Translations under genes and position numbers: made by a program
Shown here: positions 1 to 8,378 of the stretch, piece by piece
How the letters are laid out: each line of letters opens with the position of its first letter
How positions within the stretch are numbered: the first letter of the stretch is position 1
Source: Candidatus Clavichlamydia salmonicola
Lineage (GTDB): Bacteria; Chlamydiota; Chlamydiia; Chlamydiales; Chlamydiaceae
Assembly: GCF_015356765.1 (NCBI RefSeq)
Contig: NZ_WTCQ01000002.1
Span: 62,001 to 126,000, forward strand
Direction of reading: 5' to 3'
Length of the DNA stretch: 64,000 bases
Notes under the pieces: model-generated
Seen by the model: the letters and a program-made list of their open reading frames with translations, nothing else
What the model was told of the DNA's origin: nothing
The model's database searches: none

Positions 1-1768
1 CAGCGTCAACACTTGGCTCACTAATATATGTTTCATAAAATATTTTTGTCTCTGGATTGGCTATTTCAATAATTTGTTTAGAATGTTCTGGCTTTAGAGG
101 CAATGAAATACTAAAACCACTTTCTTTAAAATCAAATCTACTCCAATGATGACTCGGAGGAACCTCTCCTTCTAACTTCACTGATTGATTATCACTAATA
201 GTCATCATTAAAGGATTAAATTGAGAAGTTTCTATCATCTTTTTAGAAAACAAAAGACCTGTGTTTGGCTCTTTATACTCAGGAAACATTTTTTTTTCTC
301 TTTCTTTTAAAAGACGAGGCTTCAATGTCTTGTCTTTTTGAGAAACATGCTCTTGCATTACATTAATGGGGCAATTAGCTTTTTGTTCATCTTGCAAAGC
401 ATCTTCTTTTCTAGGAACATAATATTTTTTAACTAACAAAGATTTATATCCACAAGCTGGACATTCCTGATTGCCTATTTTTTGAGATTGAATATCAATA
501 GCGTAGAAGCTTTTCTTACAATAAACACAAGAAATTTCTTGTTGAAAAGATGTTGTATTCTCTTTAGTAATATTGACAGATTGATTTCCCTCTAACTGTT
601 GCTGAATACTACGTTGAGAATCTCGTGTTTCTAAGTCTTCATAATAATATAAGCCAGCTAAGGAAATATCTTTCGTTTTCTCTTTTTTAGCACCACCTAG
701 CTTGCTCTTTAATGCGTTCAAGAACCTTGATATCAATGATTTTTTATTTTCTTTTGTTTCAGAATGAGCCTCTTTATCTGTCTTTTTTACAGAAACAGGT
801 ATGCTCTTCGTCTCTTCAACTTTATGGCTTAACTGTTCAGTAGATGATTCATCTTCTTCAATAAAACTATTTTCATCCTCATACTGATCAACCTCTTCTT
901 CTTCAGAAAGAGTTCGTTGCTGAACTGCATGCGCTTTAGATTGACTTAAGAATGTCATTCTATTGTGATGACTAGTTTCCAACTCTCCATCTTCATCTTC
1001 AATCTCCCATATGTCTTCAGAATCCTCTGTTTGGACTAGTTCTTCATTATGTCCTAATGCAGCTCCATGCACTTTAATGATTACTCCTTGATCATCAATA
1101 ATGCCAAGTCTTTTATATTGATGATAACAACGTGAACGTCTTGACACAGACTTAGTTTTTTCTCCATCTGTCCTTCTTTGAAGAAAATTGATAATTGAAC
1201 TTAAGTTAAAATTGTTCCATACGCCTTCATTAGCCTTGGATTCAACAGCTTTCCTATTTCTGTAAACATATCTGCTAGAACGGGCTCCTTTTTTACTAAC
1301 TTTTACAGCTCCTTTTCTCTTCACATCTGATTGTGAATAGGTTCTGGAAAATAACTGATGCTCTGGACAAGATTTTTCTATAAATGCACCTGCTACAACA
1401 ATATTTTCTTGTGGTCTATTATTAAAAAATGCTGACGTAGTGTTTTTTTGAGCCTCTTGAATAGGATCCATCTCTGCTGAAATATTATCTAAAAACTGTC
1501 CACTTTTTCTTGTTGTGGAATATGTCTTGATCGTAGCAGGAGATTTTTTTTTCTGTTCTTTCCGATTCCTCCGCCAAAAACGAAGAAACCCTTTCTCTTC
1601 CTTATTTTCATTTTTTTCTTTTTTATCGATCTTATTAGCATTTTCATTATGAGTACTGGCGCACAAGTCTATTAGAGACCTATCACTTGAAGCGAAAGAA
1701 GAAACTCCTAAAATCAAAAAAGAAGCAAAACAAACTTTAATAAGTAAACTGCATTTAAAAGAGCGCAT
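1..1768 (-). CDS. Secreted hypothetical protein with a zinc-ribbon motif (3' end outside window)
   Basis: I translated this directly: the frame is open from an ATG at 1768 to the window edge, giving 589 residues and no stop. Residues 1-26 look like a Sec signal peptide (basic start MRSFK, hydrophobic core, SSFASS). A long low-complexity Lys/Glu/Ser region follows, with an acidic block rich in E and D near residues 270-300. A clear four-cysteine knuckle is visible: C414-x2-C417 and C436-x2-C439, as in zinc ribbons. The visible end has a short beta-rich stretch (FSISLPLKPEH) that may begin another domain. No Shine-Dalgarno is obvious before the ATG. It is divergent from pyrG. I do not recognise the family; exported and zinc-binding are inferences from the motifs. 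Confidence 0.75.
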   Translation of the reverse strand, partial: MRSFKCSLLIKVCFASFLILGVSSFASSDRSLIDLCASTHNENANKIDKKEKNENKEEKGFLRFWRRNRKEQKKKSPATIKTYSTTRKSGQFLDNISAEMDPIQEAQKNTTSAFFNNRPQENIVVAGAFIEKSCPEHQLFSRTYSQSDVKRKGAVKVSKKGARSSRYVYRNRKAVESKANEGVWNNFNLSSIINFLQRRTDGEKTKSVSRRSRCYHQYKRLGIIDDQGVIIKVHGAALGHNEELVQTEDSEDIWEIEDEDGELETSHHNRMTFLSQSKAHAVQQRTLSEEEEVDQYEDENSFIEEDESSTEQLSHKVEETKSIPVSVKKTDKEAHSETKENKKSLISRFLNALKSKLGGAKKEKTKDISLAGLYYYEDLETRDSQRSIQQQLEGNQSVNITKENTTSFQQEISCVYCKKSFYAIDIQSQKIGNQECPACGYKSLLVKKYYVPRKEDALQDEQKANCPINVMQEHVSQKDKTLKPRLLKEREKKMFPEYKEPNTGLLFSKKMIETSQFNPLMMTISDNQSVKLEGEVPPSHHWSRFDFKESGFSISLPLKPEHSKQIIEIANPETKIFYETYISEPSVDA

Positions 1769-2085
1769 AAAAAAAAAGACCAACAAAAAATAAAAAAATT
1801 TATAATTACTATTATTGCAGTCATGATTTTTTTTATAAACTATAATTAAAAAATTCTATATTTTATTAAGAATAAAAAATTATTGTGTTTTTTAAATGTT
1901 TTTTGTGATAATTCAGCTGTTTCATTGAGCTAGCTTTATTTCAATGAAAACTAATGAGCATCAAAAAAAAGATCCTTATTTTCCCTATCTATGCTTATTA
2001 CCAAAACCTTATAAAGACCTTTATAAAAGCATTGGAAGATCATGAGCTATCTTCTCTAAGAATTAAAGTGCATGGAGTTTAACAT
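1769..2085. promoter_or_regulatory. AT-rich divergent intergenic region upstream of pyrG
   Basis: This spacer separates the leftward secreted-protein gene from rightward pyrG, so it should hold both promoters. It has long A and T runs, but I could not pick out a confident -35/-10 pair. Its right half contains a short open frame (see the 1954-2082 entry). The pyrG Shine-Dalgarno GGAG lies just before the ATG at 2086. Confidence 0.4.
1954..2082 (+). CDS. Possible small protein ahead of pyrG (42 aa)
   Basis: An ATG at 1954 opens a 42-codon frame that stops at 2080-2082, overlapping the pyrG ribosome binding site (GGAG) and ending 3 bp before the pyrG ATG. The peptide (MSIKKKILIFPIYAY...) has a mixed hydrophobic and charged composition rather than pure A/T low-complexity sequence. 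It could be a leader peptide coupled to pyrG translation or the end of a lost gene. It has no good Shine-Dalgarno of its own and I recognise no family, so a chance frame remains likely. Confidence 0.3.
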   Translation: MSIKKKILIFPIYAYYQNLIKTFIKALEDHELSSLRIKVHGV

Positions 2086-3705
2086 ATGATATTTAAGAGC
2101 ATTTTTATTACTGGTGGAGTACTTTCTTCTCTAGGAAAAGGTTTAACTGCGGCTTCTTTAGCTTTACTTTTAAAACAAGCAGGCCATCGCGTAGCACTCT
2201 TAAAATTAGATCCTTACCTAAATGTTGACTCTGGAACCATGAATCCTTACGAGCATGGAGAAGTGTATGTTACTGAAGATGGGATGGAAACAGACCTTGA
2301 TCTTGGACACTACTATCGTTATACAGGACTACCATTAGGACAGCACTCCATTGCTACAGCAGGATCAATTTATGCTTCTGTTTTAGGAAAAGAAAGAAAA
2401 GGTGATTACCTTGGCTGCACAATACAAATCATTCCACATATTACCCATGAAATCAAACAACGCATCATAGCTTGTGCTCATACTGCCAATGCTGAAATTG
2501 TTTTAGTAGAAATAGGTGGAACTGTTGGGGACATGGAATCCCTATCTTTTTTAGAAGCTATTCGACAATTCTGTCTCGAAAGAGCTGATAGTTGCTTTAA
2601 AATACATATGACCTATATTCCTTACTTAAAAGCAGCTGGAGAATTAAAAACAAAACCAACGCAACATTCAGCTCAAACCCTAAGAAGTATTGGCATAATT
2701 CCTGATATGATCATTTGCAGATCCGAAAAACCATTAAACCATGATATCCGTAAGAAAATTGGTCTATTTTGTAACGTTTCTGTAGATGCAGTATTTGAAT
2801 TACTAGATGTAAAACATTCTATTTATGAAATTCCTGTTTTATTACGTGATCAAAATATCCTAAATGTTATCTGTAAATCTCTAAATATTCCACACCTGGC
2901 TATTCAATTACCTGAATGGGAAACATTAATTTATAAGCTTAAAAATCTTACTCACAATATTCGCATTGGAATTGTTGGAAAATACCTTAAGCATCAAGAC
3001 GCTTACAAATCTGTCTTCGAAGCACTTAATCACGCTTCCATTCACTTAGGCTCTAAAATAGAGATTGTAACTATTGATGCTGATGATGATGCAATGGAAA
3101 ACTTACTTAAAACCTGCCATGGCTGTCTTGTTCCTGGAGGCTTTGGTCCCCGTGGATGGGAAGGCAAATTAAAAGCAGTAAAATGGTGTAGAGAAAATAA
3201 TTTACCATTTTTTGGAATCTGTTTTGGTATGCAAGCAATGGCGGTAGAATTTGCCAGACATGTTCTTAAACTAAATAATGCTAATTCTACAGAAATTGAT
3301 AATACCACTCCTTACCCTGTTATTTGTCTAGAAGCAGAACAAGTTGGCATTAGTGACTTAGGTGGCAGTATGCGCCTAGGCAATTACAATTGTATCTTAA
3401 AACCCCAATCAAAAGCATTTAAAGCTTATCAAACAAATACCATTACAGAACGTCATCGCCATCGCTATGAAGTTAATCAAAATTTTGTTTCCTTATTTGA
3501 AGAACATGGACTTAATATCAGTGGAACCCATCTTATTAACGATAATACAACCTTGTGTGAAATTTTAGAATACCCCAATCATCCTTGGATGGTTGGAGTT
3601 CAATTTCATCCTGAATTTCTTTCACAACCCACAGCACCTCATCCTTTATTTACTGAATTCATCAAAGCTAGCATTGCTTACTTCAATGAAGAAAAAAATC
3701 TATGA
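2086..3705 (+). CDS. pyrG: CTP synthase
   Basis: CTP synthase makes CTP from UTP, ATP and glutamine, the last step of de novo pyrimidine nucleotide synthesis. The 539-residue protein has normal length. The N-terminal amidoligase domain opens with ITGGVLSSLGKG (P-loop) and contains VEIGGTVGDMES. The C-terminal class I glutamine amidotransferase domain has the nucleophile Cys379 in FFGICFGMQ and the His508-Pro-Glu510 pair in QFHPEF. A GGAG site precedes the ATG. Its stop overlaps the ruvX start (ATGA), so it heads a pyrG-ruvX-zwf operon, the same order as in Chlamydia. Confidence 0.98.
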   Translation: MIFKSIFITGGVLSSLGKGLTAASLALLLKQAGHRVALLKLDPYLNVDSGTMNPYEHGEVYVTEDGMETDLDLGHYYRYTGLPLGQHSIATAGSIYASVLGKERKGDYLGCTIQIIPHITHEIKQRIIACAHTANAEIVLVEIGGTVGDMESLSFLEAIRQFCLERADSCFKIHMTYIPYLKAAGELKTKPTQHSAQTLRSIGIIPDMIICRSEKPLNHDIRKKIGLFCNVSVDAVFELLDVKHSIYEIPVLLRDQNILNVICKSLNIPHLAIQLPEWETLIYKLKNLTHNIRIGIVGKYLKHQDAYKSVFEALNHASIHLGSKIEIVTIDADDDAMENLLKTCHGCLVPGGFGPRGWEGKLKAVKWCRENNLPFFGICFGMQAMAVEFARHVLKLNNANSTEIDNTTPYPVICLEAEQVGISDLGGSMRLGNYNCILKPQSKAFKAYQTNTITERHRHRYEVNQNFVSLFEEHGLNISGTHLINDNTTLCEILEYPNHPWMVGVQFHPEFLSQPTAPHPLFTEFIKASIAYFNEEKNL

Positions 3706-4142
3706 GTTCTATTGCTGACTTAAAACAACAAACAGGTCGTATCATTGCTTTAGACTATGGTCTTCGTCGTATAGGCATTGCTATTTCTGATCCATTAAGA
3801 ATAATGGCTCTTCCTCAAGAATGTTTTTACTGGCTTAAAACTTTTGAAAAAACAGTAGAAGCCCTAGCTGTAATGCTCAAAAAATATGATCCTTCTTTGA
3901 TTCTTATTGGTAACCCATTAAAATTAAATGGTGAAGCTGGAACATTAATTGACGATGTATACCGCTTTGAAGCATCTTTAAAAAAAACAATTTTATGCCC
4001 ATTCCTCCTTTGGGATGAGCGACTTACATCTAGAGAGGCAGATAAATTGCTTAAAGATGCTTCTTTAAATAGAAAAAAAAGAGCTGGTCTGAAAGATTCA
4101 TTGTCTGCAGTATTGATTCTGCGTAGTTTTTTGGGTTATTAA
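3702..4142 (+). CDS. ruvX: Holliday-junction resolvase-like nuclease YqgF/RuvX
   Basis: This 146-residue protein belongs to the YqgF/RuvX RNase H-fold family, implicated in 16S rRNA 5' processing and proposed to resolve Holliday junctions. Family landmarks: IIALDYGLRRIGIAISDP (first catalytic Asp), ILIGNPLKLNGEAG, WDERLTSREAD (acidic Glu/Arg block) and KDSLSAVLILRSFL with the final Asp. Its ATG overlaps the pyrG TGA by 4 bp, so translation is probably coupled. zwf follows after 16 bp. Confidence 0.93.
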   Translation: MSSIADLKQQTGRIIALDYGLRRIGIAISDPLRIMALPQECFYWLKTFEKTVEALAVMLKKYDPSLILIGNPLKLNGEAGTLIDDVYRFEASLKKTILCPFLLWDERLTSREADKLLKDASLNRKKRAGLKDSLSAVLILRSFLGY

Positions 4143-4158
4143 TAACAGGAAATTTAGC

Positions 4159-5637
4159 ATGTGTTCAAAAGCAAACACTCAAAATAATAAACCCACTTCC
4201 ATCATGGTCTTATTTGGAGCTACAGGAGACCTAGCTTCTCGTAAAATTATCCCTGCTCTTTATACATTATTTGAAGCAAATGCTTTACCAGCAGATTTTC
4301 GTTTAATAGCCTTTGCGCGAAAAGAACAAACTGCTGCTATTTTTTGCCAAAAACTCGCTGAAAAAATTGTAAAATTTCTCCCATCTTTTGATAAACAAGT
4401 TTGGTCAAATTTTTCTTCTTGTATAGATTACTGGCAATCTGAATTTGATGATGACAGTAGGTACCAAGCATTAGACTTATTCCTTAAACAGATACAACTA
4501 AAATATAACCCAATAAATCAAGTTCTTTTTTACCTTGCCACTCCTCCAGAATATTTTCCTCTCATCATAGAAAAGTTAAGCATTAACAACTTATTAAAAA
4601 ATGATGATGGCTCTTTACTAAATAATGTAATGATAGAAAAACCTTTTGGTAAAGACTTAGAAAGTGCGCTTGAACTGCGTACACACTTAGATAAGCACCT
4701 TCAGCCTGAACAAGTTTACCTAATAGATCACTACCTTGGAAAAGAAACAGTACAAGGCATTCCTTCTTTACGATTTTCTAATACCTTGTTTGAATCTTTC
4801 TGGAACAAAAATTTCATTCAATCTGTACAAATCATCATTTCAGAAAAAGAAAGTATTGGAAGCCGAGGCAATTTCTTTGATAAATCTGGAACTCTAAAGG
4901 ATATTATACAAAACCACTTGCTGCAACTTTTAACTATGGTGGCCATAGAACCTCCCCTGTCTTTTACAGCAGAAGATCTTCGTAAAGAAAAAATTAAGAT
5001 CATGCAATCTTTACGTAAAGCAGATGGTCCTTCGCCTTCTTTATTTTTCCGTGGTCAATATGCAGGAGGTACATCTCCTGATGGCACCCATATTAACTCC
5101 TATCAAGAAGAAGACTTCGTTATGGCTCAATCTTCAACTGAAACCTTTGTTGCCATTAAAACCTTTATTGACAATCACCGCTGGGATGGAGTCCCTTTTT
5201 ACTTAACTTCTGGAAAAGGATTAGCTGAACGTTTTGCTGAAATTAGAATTTTTTTTAAAGAGCCTTCAAAAAGCGCTCAAACATTTTATGAAAAGAAAAA
5301 CTATACTCAAGAATGCCTTGTAATCAATTTACAACCAGAAGAAAGTCTTTCATTTTCATTCCAATCAAAAGCACCTGGCTTAACAGATCATTGCAACAAT
5401 GTTACTGCTAAGTGTAATTTCAGAGATTTTTTTGAAAAAACAGTCTTTGATGCTTATGCCCGTTTAATTAGAGATGCACTTTATGAAGACAAACACTTAT
5501 TTGTAGATATGGAAGAAGTAATGACCGCTTGGAATTGGCTAAATCCTATTATAAAAAAATGGAAGCAATCCAGCAAAGATCTCTTCTTGTATCCTTCAGG
5601 ATCAAAATATGAAGATCTCTTATCAAAACTTTTTTGA
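4159..5637 (+). CDS. zwf: Glucose-6-phosphate 1-dehydrogenase
   Basis: This enzyme oxidises glucose-6-phosphate to 6-phosphogluconolactone with NADP+, opening the oxidative pentose-phosphate pathway. The 492-residue length is typical. The Rossmann motif FGATGDLASRK is at residues 19-29, EKPFG at 160-164 and the catalytic signature IDHYLGKE at 189-196. CAGGAAA gives a Shine-Dalgarno about 8 nt before the ATG. In Chlamydia the lactonase gene devB/pgl follows zwf. Here the strand switches after 4 bp to an Inc-like gene and no lactonase gene is in the window. Confidence 0.97.
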   Translation: MCSKANTQNNKPTSIMVLFGATGDLASRKIIPALYTLFEANALPADFRLIAFARKEQTAAIFCQKLAEKIVKFLPSFDKQVWSNFSSCIDYWQSEFDDDSRYQALDLFLKQIQLKYNPINQVLFYLATPPEYFPLIIEKLSINNLLKNDDGSLLNNVMIEKPFGKDLESALELRTHLDKHLQPEQVYLIDHYLGKETVQGIPSLRFSNTLFESFWNKNFIQSVQIIISEKESIGSRGNFFDKSGTLKDIIQNHLLQLLTMVAIEPPLSFTAEDLRKEKIKIMQSLRKADGPSPSLFFRGQYAGGTSPDGTHINSYQEEDFVMAQSSTETFVAIKTFIDNHRWDGVPFYLTSGKGLAERFAEIRIFFKEPSKSAQTFYEKKNYTQECLVINLQPEESLSFSFQSKAPGLTDHCNNVTAKCNFRDFFEKTVFDAYARLIRDALYEDKHLFVDMEEVMTAWNWLNPIIKKWKQSSKDLFLYPSGSKYEDLLSKLF

Positions 5638-5641
5638 TAAA

Positions 5642-6730
5642 TCAGCAATCAGTAGCGCCTGGTAAAGTATCTTCCTGATACAGGTCTAATGATGGATAAT
5701 TAATGGCCATAGAACAATCGCCATATTCATCGTAAGAAGGTGGAAATTCATCAGGAAAGATATGAGCATAATCAGGGGGAGGTGTACAGTACTGTGGAGG
5801 TAATTCCCACAACCATAAATGAAATTTTTCTCTAGCAGAACAAAGAGACCAGTAAGTTTCAAACAAAGCAAAACTCATTGGTGATTTTTTAAACTCTTCT
5901 ATATCTGATCCTGCAAGCATAAAATAATCCTTAAATTTACTCATACTTTTATGTTTACGCATATTCACGAGCAAAGCAACCATACCTGTAATGATAACGC
6001 CCATACCTATATAAAAAGCGTATGATATAGCTGATACACACAGCCCTGATTGCAATGAAGCTACTATTAAACTGATTCCTGAAAACATAACAAGAATAGC
6101 ACCAGCAAGCATAAAAGCTTTAATAGCAATGGATTGCGAATAATAATAACGTTCTATAGTACATATAAGGATGATTTTATTTTTTGCAAAAATAAGATAC
6201 TTACACATATCTTGAAAATTTTTGAGTATATAATCTAAAGAAAACTTCCCTCTTCTATAAGCGCCTTGTTGCCAACACTCCCAATGCTCTTCATTATTTA
6301 TGGCTTTCATGGTTTTTAAATCATGGCATTGCCTCATAATTCGGTAAAGATTTTTTGCACCAGAAATTAGTTTAACTAATATCAAAAGAGTCATTATAGA
6401 GCCTAAAATCATAACTCCATAGCTTCCATAAGCAGATGAAAATAATAAACCTATACCTGTAGCAACTATTGCAGATATAAAAAAACAAGATATTTGCCAT
6501 ACCTTTTGAGTTTGTAACAGCTCTTTCATAGTTTTGATTCTTTTATAACAAACTGGAAATAAAAGATTAATGTTATCATCTAGCAAAAATGAATCTCTTT
6601 CTCTAAATGCTTCAATTCTTACTATTTCCTTTTCAGTAAGTTGTTTGTCAAATTTAATACTAGCAAATTCATAGCATAAGCGACTGTAATAGGCTTTAGT
6701 TATTAAGAAATTTTTAGTTTGATCTATCAT
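5642..6730 (-). CDS. Inc-like four-TM protein with three PPxY motifs
   Basis: I do not recognise a named family. From the ATG at 6730 it is 362 residues. Two hydrophobic hairpins, about residues 76-122 and 201-257, each look like the bilobed domain typical of chlamydial inclusion-membrane (Inc) proteins. The Pro/Tyr-rich C-terminal tail carries PPQY (311-314), PPDY (318-321) and PPSY (330-333, followed by DEY). A longer reading starts at 6814. I prefer 6730 because MIDQ...SRLCYE there aligns with MIDN...NALCAQ at the start of the neighbouring paralog and AAGG lies about 10 nt upstream. Role inferred: an inclusion-membrane protein displaying WW-domain ligands to the host cytosol. Confidence 0.8.
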   Translation of the reverse strand: MIDQTKNFLITKAYYSRLCYEFASIKFDKQLTEKEIVRIEAFRERDSFLLDDNINLLFPVCYKRIKTMKELLQTQKVWQISCFFISAIVATGIGLLFSSAYGSYGVMILGSIMTLLILVKLISGAKNLYRIMRQCHDLKTMKAINNEEHWECWQQGAYRRGKFSLDYILKNFQDMCKYLIFAKNKIILICTIERYYYSQSIAIKAFMLAGAILVMFSGISLIVASLQSGLCVSAISYAFYIGMGVIITGMVALLVNMRKHKSMSKFKDYFMLAGSDIEEFKKSPMSFALFETYWSLCSAREKFHLWLWELPPQYCTPPPDYAHIFPDEFPPSYDEYGDCSMAINYPSLDLYQEDTLPGATDC

Positions 6731-7028
6731 CAACATAACCTTCAAGCGTATAAAATGATCGAAAAATACATAATCAAGATACTCCAAAGCTATTTGTAGG
6801 AATTTTTGAAGCACAAAAATAGATTTGGATCACTTTTTACTCATGAATTCAGCATATAACGACATGATTGTCCTGTAAAGAACATAGTAAAGCTGGTATT
6901 ACCATTACACACCTACTCTTGTATTAAAGACAATAAGCCTATAAGCCATGCAAGACCTTGGTGAAATCTATCTAATCAAATTTTATTAAAAAAAAACTAT
7001 CTAAGCATTACCTTCAAGGTCCTTGCTA

Positions 7029-8378
7029 CTAATTTCCCTGATCATCAAATTTTTCTGATCCAAGCATTACAACTTGATAATGTCCCCATGGAACATCTTT
7101 AGAATATATTGGAAGGGAAGTACATAAATTTATTGGTACTACTTCAGATGTTGAAGAATTATCTACCTTCAATAAGCCTTTCCCAAAAGCTGCATCCTTA
7201 GGATAAGCAGGCAAGTCATTTATTTTATGCTTTGCATGATGCCTTGGAGTCTTCATAGTAAGAGTATATGAAGGAGGCAAGCAGTTACTGACCTCCTCAT
7301 AAGATGGGGGCGCTAAACAAGCGTAACTTTGTCTTAACATACTAGCTTCACTCCTTTGCAAAATAAGCAAGGCTTGCCTATCAATAAGTGTACCATCTAC
7401 AACCTCTGAAGCAGAAGAAGGTTCTGATAATAGTGCTGGATCTGGCACAGAAGCTGCATCAAGGATATATTCATGACATATTCTTCTAGCCTTCATTAAG
7501 TGGACCATAGCCACAGAAGCTTTATAAATAGCACCATTTCTATCTTCATTATTCAAATGACAACACTTACTCTTAAGCTTCGCATAAATTTTTTTAATAG
7601 TAGACTCCAATGAAGAAAACGTTAAGATCATCGCTAAACCAAAGCCAATACCAAGGCCTACATAGCCTGTGCTAATTAGAGCTATTGGTAATCCTGCGCC
7701 TGAGATTGCCATCCCACCTACTATTATAGTCATAAGTAATGTAGCCACTAAAAGTAAACGAAAGATGTTCAATTTTATCTCTTTAAAAAGATCTAAACTA
7801 GCCGCTTGACCTATATTTTTTGCAGCTTCAGTAAGATCTGCAGAAATAGCTTGATACCATCCTCTATTGTAAGTATCACCCATTGTATGCGCACTCATCC
7901 AGCCATTTGTCCAATCATGTTCTAGATTCATTTCTTTTAGATGCGATCTTATAGCTTTTATTTGCTGGACAATTCTTTTCATCTTACAAACTTTACTAAT
8001 GATTTGCCCAACAACTATTAAAGAACTGATACTTGCAATAACCACCATTCCATATACAGAAGCATGTGGCATAATTAATAATAAAACGCCCATCACTACC
8101 GCTATAGTACTCAACATAGAAAAAAACAATCTTGCATAACTTGATGGACAAATTTGCTGAAACCAAGAAGAACAATTATCTACAGAAAAATATGGACTTC
8201 TTAGCTGATCCTGAGTCTGAATGCGATTTAAAAGATCCTCATGTTCATGTCTTGCTAAAATATCATCGAATCCAACAATTTCTTTACCTTGTAAAGATAT
8301 TAGATCTAATTGAGCACAAAGTGCATTATAACGATTTATGCTAACTAATGGAATGCTTCTATAACTATTATCGATCAC
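7029..8378 (-). CDS. Inc-like four-TM protein with two PPxY motifs, paralog of its downstream neighbour
   Basis: This 449-residue protein starts with GTG at 8378, the first possible start after an in-frame stop. Its architecture matches the gene at 5642-6730: a soluble N-terminus, a hydrophobic hairpin near residues 83-127, a soluble middle, a second hairpin near 206-255, then a long tail. The tail carries PPSY at 357-360 (followed by EEV) and PPSY at 368-371. PPSYEE is also the form found in several eukaryotic WW-domain ligands. No signal peptide is evident, which fits a type III-secreted Inc. The gap to the paralog is about 300 bp, so it may have its own promoter. Function is inferred. Confidence 0.82.
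   Translation of the reverse strand: MIDNSYRSIPLVSINRYNALCAQLDLISLQGKEIVGFDDILARHEHEDLLNRIQTQDQLRSPYFSVDNCSSWFQQICPSSYARLFFSMLSTIAVVMGVLLLIMPHASVYGMVVIASISSLIVVGQIISKVCKMKRIVQQIKAIRSHLKEMNLEHDWTNGWMSAHTMGDTYNRGWYQAISADLTEAAKNIGQAASLDLFKEIKLNIFRLLLVATLLMTIIVGGMAISGAGLPIALISTGYVGLGIGFGLAMILTFSSLESTIKKIYAKLKSKCCHLNNEDRNGAIYKASVAMVHLMKARRICHEYILDAASVPDPALLSEPSSASEVVDGTLIDRQALLILQRSEASMLRQSYACLAPPSYEEVSNCLPPSYTLTMKTPRHHAKHKINDLPAYPKDAAFGKGLLKVDNSSTSEVVPINLCTSLPIYSKDVPWGHYQVVMLGSEKFDDQGN

Noticed and set aside
6731-6814. Longer N-terminus for the Inc-like protein at 5642-6730
   Set aside because: The extra 28 residues have no counterpart in the paralog, and the Shine-Dalgarno and alignment favour the start at 6730.
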